Shown here: one piece after another, positions 1 through 8,181 of the stretch
How positions within the stretch are numbered: the stretch's first letter is position 1
Layout of the letters: each line of letters begins with the position of its first letter
NCBI GenBank assembly: GCA_963757265.1
Contig: CAVWRA010000006.1
Span: 2,418,001 to 2,482,000 of the forward strand
Direction: 5' to 3'
Source: CAIVVT01 sp963757265
Lineage (GTDB): Bacteria > Acidobacteriota > Terriglobia > Bryobacterales > Bryobacteraceae
DNA length: 64,000 nucleotides
Position numbers and translations under genes: made by a program
Notes under the pieces: model-generated
Told to the model about the DNA's origin: nothing
The model's input: only the letters and a program-made list of their open reading frames with translations
Database searches by the model: none

Positions 1-50
1 CACCGAAAGACATCGAGGTAGCGGGCTCGTCTCTCCCTTCGGACCGAGCT

Positions 51-551
51 GTGCCGCATGAACGCCTTCTGGCTCTTGAGGTGCGGCCACAGAGAATCGG
101 CTTCGTCGTCCTCCAGGGCACCACGAGACTTCTAGACTGGGGCGTCCGCACGTCCGGCATGCGGAACGGCGACGCTTCGTCGGTCGGCGGCGCGCAGGTC
201 GCCGCTCTGCTCGACCTCTACTCGCCAGCGGTCATGGTCATCCGCCGCCGCACCACAGCGAGGGTGGACCGCAGAATGATCAGCGCCACGGTGGCCAAGC
301 TTGTCGTCGAGGCCAGGCGGCGTTCGATCTCCTGTCGGTTCGTGACGGCCCAAGAGGTGCGGCGCTTCTTCGCCCGTTATGGCGGCACGACAAAGCATGC
401 CATCGCTTCACTCCTGGCTGAATGGTATCCAGATCTAGCCGGGAAGCTTCCGCCGAAGCGGCGGCCCTGGCAAAGCGAACGGCGTCGCGCCTCACTTTTC
501 GATGCTGCCGCAGCTGCTGTAACGTACCTCGGCAAGATTGAGCATCAATGA
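51..551 (+). CDS. RuvC-like (RNase H-fold) protein, catalytic residues degenerate
   Basis: 166 aa from a GTG start. The N-terminus (LALEVRPQRIGFVVLQG, residues 7-23) follows the first strand pair of RuvC-fold nucleases, but the first acidic residue is Glu instead of the usual Asp. The end of the second core strand (VMVIRRR) lacks the usual Glu. The C-terminal helix keeps an Asp (SLFDAAAAA). I recall proteins of this size and pattern (PPRR, WQSE and FDAA blocks) as an uncharacterised family in Acidobacteria. With two of three acidic positions changed, this copy may bind nucleic acid without cutting it. It is followed within three bases by a perfect 19-bp inverted repeat. The fold assignment is moderately sure, the function unknown. 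Confidence 0.65.
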   Translation: MPHERLLALEVRPQRIGFVVLQGTTRLLDWGVRTSGMRNGDASSVGGAQVAALLDLYSPAVMVIRRRTTARVDRRMISATVAKLVVEARRRSISCRFVTAQEVRRFFARYGGTTKHAIASLLAEWYPDLAGKLPPKRRPWQSERRRASLFDAAAAAVTYLGKIEHQ

Positions 552-553
552 GA

Positions 554-636
554 TCCTTTCGATGGCCCCTCATTTCCTCAGCTCGGCGAATAGATCAAAC
601 TTGGTCCGCTAGCTTATTGAGGGGCCATCGAAAGGA
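554..636. repeat. Perfect 19-bp inverted repeat with 45-nt loop
   Basis: Arms 554-572 (TCCTTTCGATGGCCCCTCA) and 618-636 are exact reverse complements. The repeat starts just after the stop codon of the RuvC-like gene and lies between two convergent genes. There is no T-run after either arm, so it is not a canonical intrinsic terminator. A folded transcript from either strand would have a 19-bp stem. A terminator, a miniature element or a nuclease-linked hairpin are all possible. Confidence 0.7.
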
Positions 637-746
637 CTCCTGGGTGCGCCATGACAAGCAAAGGTGGCTGCAACGTCATGGAAGCGAGAAGACTGCCGCC
701 GAATCGGTCGGGCAGGACAAAGCGACCACACGCGCACGCGAACCTG

Positions 747-1802
747 CTATTCAGTGGGGATAAATCCGCGTTCGCGGAGCAGTGCAGTTGCACGCTCCCG
801 CCGATGAGGGAGGACCTCATAGTTCTGTAAGGCCTGAAACATGGCATCAAACCACAGGTCTTCGAACCAGTCCCGGAAGTACTCGAACTCTCGCGGATGA
901 TCGTTCCGATTCAGGAAGATCGCCGGCCGGTTATTGAAGTCTTTCGGTCCGCCGGGACGGTTGAAAGGCAGGAGCTCGATTTTCATCTGACGGTCATTGT
1001 AGACCGTGAGAGCGGTAGGAAGGGCGGAATAGGCATAGACTTCCACTGCATCATGCTCTTGTTCAAGCTTCTTCCATCGTTCCCACGCCGCATCGATGGT
1101 GTGCTGGAGTCCGGCGGGTGCTCCGTGACCGATGTGCATTGCGCAGGCTTCGATCAAGCCTTCAGATCTGAGCGGACGCCAGCTAAGGACGCGAAGGTGC
1201 GTTGTTCTTATGCTCCTGCTGTTGAACCACGGCTCGATGCGATCATTCAGGGTCGATAATGCTGCGATGCCCACAAACAGCACCTCCCCCTCGGAACCGC
1301 AGACAATGTCCTCGAACGGGTCCTTTGGGTCTCTTCTACCGAAGACGATCGAAACGCCGCCGTCGCCCTTTTGATGCGCAGGTCGGCGATGAATCACGAG
1401 TTGGCAATTCCCTTTTCCCTTTAGCAGTTCGAAAACGAGTTGGCAGGCCGACTCCCTATTGAAAATTTCTAGCTTCTCACGAATGGCTGCCATGATCGGG
1501 CTGATTTGGATATCCAGCCGCCACTGCAGATGCGTAAGCAGCTCCTTTTGAGAGACGGCTCCCTTGCGGTCCATCCAATGCTGAAAGAGCGTTTTGAGAA
1601 CCAGCCGGCACTTCTCCGCCTGTCTGAATGGTTCGCTCGACAACAATCGTTCGAATAGCGGGGTTGCTTCCTCTGGCGCGATCTCCTCGGTCGGCTCAGT
1701 AATCACGATAGAAGGATACCGCACGATCCCGCCTGCGCGGGGCCGCGAGGTCCAAGCCGACGCCGGGCAGAGTGCCTCCTGCGCACTTGGCCAAGCGTTC
1801 AA
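747..1802 (-). CDS. Winged-helix protein with C-terminal PLD-like/DUF4062-partner-type domain
   Basis: 351 aa if the TTG start at 1802 is used; a GTG at 1724 (before RYPSIV) is an alternative. Residues ~45-140 resemble the winged-helix domain often seen in acidobacterial regulators: a hydrophobic helix pair, a long recognition-like segment and a terminal hairpin. Residues ~165-335 show the same order of motifs as the C-terminus of the DUF4062 protein at 8182-9333: EVLFVG, then LRVLSW, then an ALPTALTVYND strand turn, a strand with ELLPFN, and a final Phe/Trp-rich helix. No HKD catalytic motif is present. Likely a sensor or regulator; the ligand is unknown. An AT-rich intergenic region separates it from the divergent plus-strand genes. 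Confidence 0.6.
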   Translation of the reverse strand: MNAWPSAQEALCPASAWTSRPRAGGIVRYPSIVITEPTEEIAPEEATPLFERLLSSEPFRQAEKCRLVLKTLFQHWMDRKGAVSQKELLTHLQWRLDIQISPIMAAIREKLEIFNRESACQLVFELLKGKGNCQLVIHRRPAHQKGDGGVSIVFGRRDPKDPFEDIVCGSEGEVLFVGIAALSTLNDRIEPWFNSRSIRTTHLRVLSWRPLRSEGLIEACAMHIGHGAPAGLQHTIDAAWERWKKLEQEHDAVEVYAYSALPTALTVYNDRQMKIELLPFNRPGGPKDFNNRPAIFLNRNDHPREFEYFRDWFEDLWFDAMFQALQNYEVLPHRRERATALLRERGFIPTE

Positions 1803-1883
1803 TTACAACGCACTCCTGAAGCAGCGACCAGCGTCGAGCCCTATGTAGCCCACCGTATCCAACGTAGCTCAAGGTTGGTTATT

Positions 1884-1914
1884 TTGCGCTACGTATAAGT
1901 ACTTTCTTTACAAT
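1884..1914 (+). promoter_or_regulatory. Candidate promoter in AT-rich divergent intergenic region
   Basis: TTGCGC at 1884-1889 and TACAAT at 1909-1914 with a 19-bp spacer lie in the most AT-rich stretch of the area, between the minus-strand winged-helix gene and the plus-strand small genes. Spacer length is slightly long. Weak support, from sequence only. Confidence 0.3.
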
Positions 1915-2009
1915 ATTTTATGTGTGATAAGAGGGCTTGGTGCTAGCACACCAAGCCCCGCAGCTGCTCGTTGAGAGCGGCCGGGAATTCAGCAATAGGA
2001 GCTTGCCGA

Positions 2010-2213
2010 ATGCCCCACGATCTGGCAACAAGCGCGCCGACAACGGGCCATCCCGAAGAATCCCAGATTGACCAACCCGAACAAGATACCATGCCCGCAG
2101 GTATCGTCAAATCGGCTGACCGGCCCCGGTTTGCCCACTTTCCGGACGAAGTCAACTGGGAAGCCCTATACACGATGCGGCACCTCGCGCGTCTACGGCG
2201 CAACGAGAAATGA
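2010..2213 (+). CDS. Small hypothetical protein
   Basis: 67 aa starting MPHDLATSAP. The start is supported by AGGAG at 1997-2001, 8 bases upstream. The N-terminal half is rich in Pro, Glu, Gln and Thr and looks disordered; the C-terminal half (HFPDEVNWEALYTMRHLARLRRNEK without its first residues) could form one amphipathic helix. No family recognised. It precedes a receiver-like gene on the same strand by ~70 bases. The opposite strand is also open here, so coding status is not certain. Confidence 0.4.
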   Translation: MPHDLATSAPTTGHPEESQIDQPEQDTMPAGIVKSADRPRFAHFPDEVNWEALYTMRHLARLRRNEK

Positions 2214-2286
2214 AAGGCAGTGCGCGCGGCGTTCGTGCCTCCGTTCTCGAAGAGGCGGCACGCCGGGAGTGTCAGGTGGGTGACTC

Positions 2287-2613
2287 ATGGCGCGAGTATT
2301 GATTCTCGATTTCGATGGTCGCCGAGGAACAACGCTCACTTCAGTTCTTGAGCGGCGCCAGCACCATGCACGGGTCGCGGCCACCGTTGAAGATGCCCTC
2401 CAGACGCTCACGAAGAAGGACCAGCCTTTCGATGTCGTGATCCTTGATCTGTCGCTCAATCGGCGCTCGGATTGGCAAAACCTCGATCAGATCCTCGCGG
2501 CCACGGTTCAAGTTCCTCGTGGACCGTTGGTCCTGTGCGTCTCCGATGTCTACCACGGACCGGCCATGAAGCTTGAGGCTGAGCGGAAGGGAGCGCGCCT
2601 GGTATGGATCTAG
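2287..2613 (+). CDS. Stand-alone receiver-like (CheY-fold) protein
   Basis: 108 aa. The first strand ends LILDFDG (acidic pair partly kept) and the third strand is DVVILDLSL, whose Asp is the likely phospho-acceptor position. The usual Thr/Ser on strand four (LVLCVSD) and Lys on strand five (GARLVWI) are only partly conserved, and the protein stops right after strand five, so it is a short receiver. Its last codons overlap the start of the next gene (ATG at 2604), implying translational coupling. Together the two look like a response regulator split into receiver and DNA-binding parts. Confidence 0.6.
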   Translation: MARVLILDFDGRRGTTLTSVLERRQHHARVAATVEDALQTLTKKDQPFDVVILDLSLNRRSDWQNLDQILAATVQVPRGPLVLCVSDVYHGPAMKLEAERKGARLVWI

Positions 2614-3122
2614 AACATGGATACCTGCCGGTCCTCCGCGAACTCGATTTGCTCACCGCCGAGGCGGCGAGCCTTCATGCGCTTGGACCGCACTTCGTGA
2701 TTGCGCATCGATACTGCCGAGACGGCGTTTGTCTTCCGGGTGAGGAAATTGCATTCGTCGCTCTCGCACATAGGTCACGCGAGTTCGTTCTCAAGACCTC
2801 GATCGCAGAGCGACTCTTGTTTGAATGCCTCGCTCGCAACCGCCACTTCCCACAGAGCGCAACGCAACTTGAAGGGTTACTGCGCACCAATGCGTTCTTC
2901 ACAAGACACGGGGCGAATGCGCTGAGGTCACGGCTCGCGCGGCGACTCGGCAGAGCCTCGATCAAGGTGCATGCGCAGCGACTACGCGCAGCGCTCGCCT
3001 CGGCGTTGGTCGCGGCGGGGCTCAATCTCGACCCGTCGCACGTGCTTCGCATGGAGCGCGAAACCGGTCCCCTCGGGTACCGCCTCGAGGCGACCATTGC
3101 ATGGCGGCACCTTGTCAACTAG
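2604..3122 (+). CDS. Winged-helix DNA-binding-like protein, coupled to the receiver gene
   Basis: 172 aa, overlapping the receiver gene by 10 bases in another frame. The middle has a short beta region (REFVLKTSIAERLLFECLARN) like the start of OmpR-type winged helices. A helical segment follows with RHGANALRSRLARRLGR as a plausible recognition helix and a C-terminal hairpin (GPLGYRLE). Function as the output half of a split response regulator is inferred from the overlap and order; direct family recognition is weak. Confidence 0.5.
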   Translation: MDLEHGYLPVLRELDLLTAEAASLHALGPHFVIAHRYCRDGVCLPGEEIAFVALAHRSREFVLKTSIAERLLFECLARNRHFPQSATQLEGLLRTNAFFTRHGANALRSRLARRLGRASIKVHAQRLRAALASALVAAGLNLDPSHVLRMERETGPLGYRLEATIAWRHLVN

Positions 3123-3494
3123 CGACCGGTTCTACAAGCGACTGAGCAGGTTGTGCGCGTGAAGCGCCTGTCGGAGGTGGTCATTATTGCCCTGTCAGAA
3201 CTGCGCTATCCGGACGCGCACCTCAATCGACGCTGGCACGCCTTTTTGCGGTTCGCCGCAGAAGTTGCACAATCAGATCATATGCTTCCCTTCTGCGCCG
3301 ACGCAGATTCAGTTGAAGTTGCTGGTCTTACCTTGAAATCATGAGGTCAGGACGTACAGCAACGCGCCCGAGGTTCGAAGTGCGTCTGGACAAGAGGTGC
3401 TGCGGGATGCCGGCTGCGGAAACAACTCGTTTGTAGCGTCGCGAGCATTCTGGTAAAGTACAATAGAATCAAGAATTTCCGGGCAGACTCGGAA
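3123..3494. other. Intergenic region upstream of the GHKL-nuclease gene
   Basis: About 370 bases with only short open frames lacking credible start sites. TACAAT at 3459-3464 could be a -10 box for the gene starting at 3495, but no well-spaced -35 is seen (TTGTAG at 3431-3436 is 22 bases away). No other feature seen. Confidence 0.4.
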
Positions 3495-6056
3495 ATGAGC
3501 GCAACAATGGCGAACGAACCCAACTTTGTGACGATTGGTAGTGCGACGGACAAGATTAACGTCCGCCTTAGCTATAGGATTATCGAGCTGTTTTCCGAAG
3601 GCCTGTACGCCAGCCCGAACAAGGCCGTCGAAGAGCTCGTCGCCAACTCTTTTGATGCGGGAGCGCGGACCGTCCTGGTCATTCTTTCCAGAAATCTGCA
3701 CGACCAGGACGCCTCCATTGTCGTCATTGACGACGGCGAGGGCATGGGAGTTGAAGGGCTCAAGCAGCATTGGCTGATCGGGATCAGCAACAAGCGCCAC
3801 CTCGGCGACAAACTCCCGCGCGGGCGGCAGCAGATCGGCCAGTTCGGAATCGGTAAGCTCGCCACCTACGTATTGTCCGACCGTCTGACGCACATCAGCA
3901 AGCACGGCGGAAGGTACTATTCCACTTCGATGGATTTCAGCGCGATCGACCGCCGACTTGAAAAGGAAGTCGAGCCAAAAGTCCCCATCACCATTGCCCT
4001 TCGCGAATTGAAGGAGGCCGAAGCCAAGGAAGCACTTTCGACCTGGACTAGCGCTGCAGCGTTTAAGTCCAGCGGCATGGTGCTTTTTGGAAAAGGCGCT
4101 TCCGATACATGGACGGTTGCCATCATGTCCGATCTCAAGAAGAAAGTTCACGAGATCAAGCCAGGCGTCCTGGAATGGGTGCTCCGGACCGCGCTTCCGC
4201 TCCGTGATGATTTTTCGATCTGGTACAACGACACGAGGCTCGCGCCGAGTAAGCAGGCTAAGGGTCGCATCGGTAAATGGATCCTCGGCCGAGACATCAC
4301 TGAGTTGTCCCGACCTGCCCCAACCGAAACTGCGGTGTCAGAAGACATCGATGTGCCAGAGTCCGATCCACGGCATTTCGGTCTCGACGTTCCCGAGCTG
4401 GGCCGGGTCACTGGCTATGCAGAAGCGTACAAGGATCTTCTGTCGGGCAAATCGGATGAGATTGGCAGAAGCTATGGTTTCTTCGTCTATATACTCGGCC
4501 GCTTGATCAATGTAGATGACGGCCACTTTGGCATCGACCCGAATGAACTCCGCCACGGCACTTTCGGAAGGTTCCGGCTGGTCATCAACATAGACAGCCT
4601 GGACGAGGAACTGCGCGCCAACCGCGAAACCATCCGCGAGGGAACGCCCTACGATACCGCCAAGAACGTTCTCCGGGCGATCTTCAATTACGTCAGGCCG
4701 TTCATCGACAAGCATGACCAAGACGAAGCCCCGGGGGAGAAGCTTGCCCGTAAGCTCGCGGCCACTCCCGCCAGCCTGTCGCGAACACCCATCGTCGAGC
4801 TGGCGCGGGCAGTATTGGAAGGCAGGAGCCACGCGCGCTACCTGATCGTTCCGAAAACTGCCTCCCTCGGCGACCAGGAAGCATTCCTGGCTGCACTCGA
4901 AGAACGCGCGAAAGAGGGCGGGCAGTTCGTTACCGGTCTGGCGATTGACAACAATGCGGCATCTGAATCCGGCCTGGCCCGGTTCGACACGCAGACCGGC
5001 GTGATCCAGCTCAACGGCTGGCATCCGTTTGTCATCACGTTCAATGACGAATTCACCAACAGGAGCACGCGGCAACCGCTGGAGCTCTTGGCGATGGCTG
5101 AAATCCTTGCGGAGGCCCACCTATACAGCATCGGCGTCCGCGCCGAACAGATCGGTGAGTTTCTGACGGCACGCGACCAGCTGCTCCGCACGTTAGCCAA
5201 CGAGTCCGGCCGGCAAAGCCCCATGGCCGTCGCCAGAGGGCTTCAGGAAGCAAGAAACAATCCTGACATGCTGGAGCAAAGAATGTGCGCGGCCTTCACC
5301 AGCCTGGGTTTTGATTGCAGGCCAATCGGGGGCAAGGGAAAAGCGGACGGCGTCGCAGTCGCACCACTTTCCGCCGACAGCAAGGGCAATCCGCGTCAGT
5401 ACGGTGTCAGCCTTGAGGCGAAAAGCAAGAAGAAAGATGCTGGGAAAGTGGCCGCGTCGACCGTTGACATCGCGGCCGTAATCCGTCACCGAAAGCAAGA
5501 GGATTGCCAGCACGCCATCGTCGTCGGCCGCGATTTCCCGTCGAAGGAGACCTCGGCCCTCGCCCAAGACATCGACGATGATCGCCAAAAAACGCAGGCG
5601 CAGGGAGACCCGAGGACCATCACGCTCATCACCATTGATGATCTCGCCGAAGTTGTGCGATTGCGTCCGTTGAAGCAGATTGGCCTCCTGATGCTGAAGG
5701 AATTGTTCCAGTGCCGGATGCCGGCGGAATCACACGCCTGGGTTGAGAAGATACGGGCCAGTCACGTCAACAGACCGCCTTACAAGAAGATCATTGACAC
5801 GATAAACGACCAGCAAAGGCTCTTTCGTAAGAATGCGGTTAAGTTCGCCGGCCTGAGGGTGGCGCTCTCAAATCTGAATCCGTCCATTCACTACGACACC
5901 GACGGGGAGCTGGCTGACATCTGCAAAGCGATGGCGCAGATGTCTAACGGCGCCATGGCCGTCACTTCGGAGACGGTAGAGCTGGACCAGAGTCCGGCCA
6001 ACGTCCTAGCGGAGATCGAGGCCGCTACTCGCGACTTGGAGGACACATCCAACTAA
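3495..6056 (+). CDS. MutL/MORC-like GHKL ATPase fused to PD-(D/E)XK nuclease
   Basis: 853 aa. GHKL ATPase motifs are clear: N-box with N51 and D54, DDGEGM at 79-84, and GQFGIGK at 115-121. A transducer-like region follows (~190-400). A C-terminal nuclease-like domain starts near residue 590: conserved helix Glu (LEQRM), GKGKADG with Asp ~617, and EAK at 641-643, matching the PD-(D/E)XK pattern of Mrr-type restriction domains. This architecture matches the MutL/MORC-type ATPases that Iyer and Aravind linked to restriction-modification systems. The methyltransferase gene follows after 6 bases, so the pair is very likely one operon, with this protein as the restriction or DNA-translocating part. 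ATG at 3507 is an alternative start. Action on DNA is inferred. Confidence 0.85.
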   Translation: MSATMANEPNFVTIGSATDKINVRLSYRIIELFSEGLYASPNKAVEELVANSFDAGARTVLVILSRNLHDQDASIVVIDDGEGMGVEGLKQHWLIGISNKRHLGDKLPRGRQQIGQFGIGKLATYVLSDRLTHISKHGGRYYSTSMDFSAIDRRLEKEVEPKVPITIALRELKEAEAKEALSTWTSAAAFKSSGMVLFGKGASDTWTVAIMSDLKKKVHEIKPGVLEWVLRTALPLRDDFSIWYNDTRLAPSKQAKGRIGKWILGRDITELSRPAPTETAVSEDIDVPESDPRHFGLDVPELGRVTGYAEAYKDLLSGKSDEIGRSYGFFVYILGRLINVDDGHFGIDPNELRHGTFGRFRLVINIDSLDEELRANRETIREGTPYDTAKNVLRAIFNYVRPFIDKHDQDEAPGEKLARKLAATPASLSRTPIVELARAVLEGRSHARYLIVPKTASLGDQEAFLAALEERAKEGGQFVTGLAIDNNAASESGLARFDTQTGVIQLNGWHPFVITFNDEFTNRSTRQPLELLAMAEILAEAHLYSIGVRAEQIGEFLTARDQLLRTLANESGRQSPMAVARGLQEARNNPDMLEQRMCAAFTSLGFDCRPIGGKGKADGVAVAPLSADSKGNPRQYGVSLEAKSKKKDAGKVAASTVDIAAVIRHRKQEDCQHAIVVGRDFPSKETSALAQDIDDDRQKTQAQGDPRTITLITIDDLAEVVRLRPLKQIGLLMLKELFQCRMPAESHAWVEKIRASHVNRPPYKKIIDTINDQQRLFRKNAVKFAGLRVALSNLNPSIHYDTDGELADICKAMAQMSNGAMAVTSETVELDQSPANVLAEIEAATRDLEDTSN

Positions 6057-6062
6057 TTCCCG

Positions 6063-7286
6063 ATGCTCAAGTTTCAGAACAAGACGATCTATGAGGCCTT
6101 GGGCCGTGAGCCGGTCCATCCTTTTCCTGCGCGGATGGCACCCGGAATCGTGCTGCAAGTCATGTCCGACGTCGAGGAATCGCGCGTGCTCGATCCGATG
6201 ATGGGATCCGGGACCGTGCTCGCTGTGGCCCGCGCTCAGGGCCATCGTGGATTTGGGTTCGATATCGATCCTCTGGCAGTCCTCATCTCAAAGGTGTGGA
6301 CGACCGCCATAAATCGGCGGAATGTCCAGGACCAAGCCACCAACGTGCTTGAAATTGCGTTGAGGGAATTCAGGAATATTTCACAGGCCGACGCCTATCC
6401 CGAAAACGCGGACGAGGAGACCCGCCAATTTGTCCGGTATTGGTTCGACGGCTACGCGCGACGCCAACTGGCTGCCTTGTCCATAGTCATCCGGTCACTG
6501 CAACCAGAAACTACCCGCAACGCGTTATGGTGCGCGTTTTCGCGGCTCATCATCTCCAAGCAATCCGGTGCTTCGCGGGCCATGGATCTCTCCCACAGTC
6601 GGCCACACCGGAGATTTAAGACTGCACCTGAGAAGCCATTCAACAAGTTCCTGCCTGCAGTCGAACGTGTTGTCATCAATGGCCTCGATGAGCGAGCTGC
6701 GGGCCGGGGACCCGCCCCGATGATCAGGATCGGCGACGCGCGCCACCTACCATTGCCCAATGCATCAGTTGATTTAGTGTTAACTTCCCCGCCGTACCTC
6801 AACGCGATTGACTACATTCGCTGTAGCAAGTTTTCGCTGGTTTGGATGGGTTACAAGATTGGAGATCTGCGTGATGTTCGGACCAACAGCGTTGGCACGG
6901 AGGCCGGGGAGCAATTGTTGGATGAAGACAACGAAATCAAGGCCATCGTGGGCGCCTTGAAGCTGCGGCCTAGGCTGCGGCAGCGCCACGAGCGAATTCT
7001 GGCAAGATACGTTCACGACATGCGAGGAACAATCTCTGAAGTAGGGCGCGTCCTTTCGGCTGGTGGTAAGGCAGTCTATGTCATCGGAGAGAATACTCTG
7101 CGCGGCACTTACATTCGAACGTCCGTCATTGTGACGAAACTGGCCGAGATGGCCGGCCTCTCGCTGAAGGAGCAACGGACACACACGCTTCCTGCAAACC
7201 GGCGCTACATGCCGCCGCCGTCTTCTGGTCAAGGAGCAATGGATGCCCGGATGAGGCGTGAGGTCATAATGACGTTCGTCAAATAG
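6063..7286 (+). CDS. DNA methyltransferase (N6-adenine or N4-cytosine type)
   Basis: 407 aa. Motif I (DPMMGSGTV, residues 44-52) forms the S-adenosylmethionine site and motif IV is TSPPY at 241-245, typical of amino-methyltransferases. An aromatic and basic stretch follows (NAIDYIRCSKFSLVWMGY without flanks). Motif I precedes motif IV, separated by ~190 residues of helical sequence that may hold target recognition. The start lies 6 bases after the stop of the GHKL-nuclease gene. In a restriction-modification pair this enzyme would protect host sites; the target sequence cannot be read from the protein. Confidence 0.88.
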   Translation: MLKFQNKTIYEALGREPVHPFPARMAPGIVLQVMSDVEESRVLDPMMGSGTVLAVARAQGHRGFGFDIDPLAVLISKVWTTAINRRNVQDQATNVLEIALREFRNISQADAYPENADEETRQFVRYWFDGYARRQLAALSIVIRSLQPETTRNALWCAFSRLIISKQSGASRAMDLSHSRPHRRFKTAPEKPFNKFLPAVERVVINGLDERAAGRGPAPMIRIGDARHLPLPNASVDLVLTSPPYLNAIDYIRCSKFSLVWMGYKIGDLRDVRTNSVGTEAGEQLLDEDNEIKAIVGALKLRPRLRQRHERILARYVHDMRGTISEVGRVLSAGGKAVYVIGENTLRGTYIRTSVIVTKLAEMAGLSLKEQRTHTLPANRRYMPPPSSGQGAMDARMRREVIMTFVK

Positions 7287-7318
7287 CGGCCATCATGAAT
7301 GTCGCGAAGCTGCCGGCG

Positions 7319-7476
7319 GCTGTAGATGATTTTGTAGACAGCAGCGCACCAACGCTCCAAGAACTTCAACAGGCGTCAACATGCGAAGCGCAAAGCGCTC
7401 ATTATCAAGGAGATGCAAGACTAGCAGATTCCACAAGTTTCAATAATCGACCGAATCAGGTTCGGGACCAGAGGGT
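7319..7476 (+). repeat. Diverged right-end repeat, copy 1, with tRNA-Pro anticodon-arm core
   Basis: Shares blocks in the same order with 10301-10460: GCTGTAGATGATT at its start, GCACCAA plus GCTCCAA 27 bases in, a CAAGGAG then CTAGCAGAT block (7421-7429), and GGTTCGGGACCAG (7459-7471). The last block is the anticodon arm of tRNA-Pro(CGG). After it the sequence does not continue into a T-arm, unlike copy 2. Spacing differs by one ~27-base indel on each side of CTAGCAGAT. Consistent with the attachment-site end of a related integrative element. Confidence 0.6.
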
Positions 7477-7756
7477 TGGCCCGCAGGAAGTCCTTTAGAT
7501 TCAATAGCTCAGACAACCACCTTGTTGACCCCTGTGGGTTTGATGCACGCATAATCCTCTACAGTACCCAGTAGACATCGCGCGGGAGGTTCGCACGCCG
7601 TGGAGAACAGGGCACAATTCGGGATGGCGGCGCAGGCCGGCCCTCTGGGTTTGCACCAGAAGGACGCGCGATCTGCCTCGCGCCAATCGTCTTAGCTCTC
7701 TTCAGGTCGCTGCGCCATCGTGAGTATCCAACCGTGATCCGTGTGGTCGTCCACCA

Positions 7757-7796
7757 TGCAGCCGTTCCGCTCCAGATGGGTCTGGAGCGGACTGCA
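7757..7796. repeat. Strong hairpin: 11-bp perfect stem, TGGG loop, plus 5-bp outer stem
   Basis: TCCGCTCCAGA (7766-7776) pairs perfectly with 7781-7791 across a 4-base loop. An outer TGCAG/CTGCA stem (7757-7761 with 7792-7796) stacks after a 4-base bulge on the left arm. No T-run follows, so it is not a typical terminator. It sits alone in the gene-poor junction. Confidence 0.65.
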
Positions 7797-8181
7797 GCAT
7801 CGCTATGGCCCCTATCGATGTCGCGACGGCAATGATGTAGATCAATCCGTGCTGGGAAGAACCAGCGCGAATTCAACTAGATCCAGTTTCCAGACCATAT
7901 GGGGTCTGCACCAGGAGGATGCCGGTAATGAGACGAGGTGTCGGCGGCATATTGAAGGCAATCAGCGGCTGAATTGGCGCTGTTTCTGACCGGCGTCAGC
8001 ACGTCCAGTACGGCAAATCCGTCCTTCGGGTCCGTCTTCTATGAGAATCACGCCGCCGCTCGATGTTCGTCCTGCATGAGACAAGGCTTCTGACCGCAGA
8101 GTTGTTGCCCAGTTGGTATGATGTGCGTGCTAGGCTTACGTCGAAAGGCTCATAAGGCCAATTCAGGAAGGGCGATACACC

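Larger units (their letters stand above)
7287..8181. other. Gene-poor ~0.9-kb junction between the two tandem elements
   Basis: No convincing coding sequence is seen on either strand; open frames are short and compositionally odd. It contains the first right-end repeat (7319-7476) with a tRNA-Pro anticodon-arm core, and a strong hairpin (7757-7796). It likely includes the non-coding start of the outer 3-kb element and possibly decayed genes. Confidence 0.5.

Noticed and set aside
3153..3344. 63-aa frame before the GHKL gene
   Set aside because: No ribosome site, no domain, and not conserved-looking composition; treated as intergenic.
7295..7498. 67-aa open frame just after the methyltransferase gene
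   Set aside because: It runs through the right-end repeat and tRNA core, has no ribosome site and no recognisable domain; the repeat explains the sequence.
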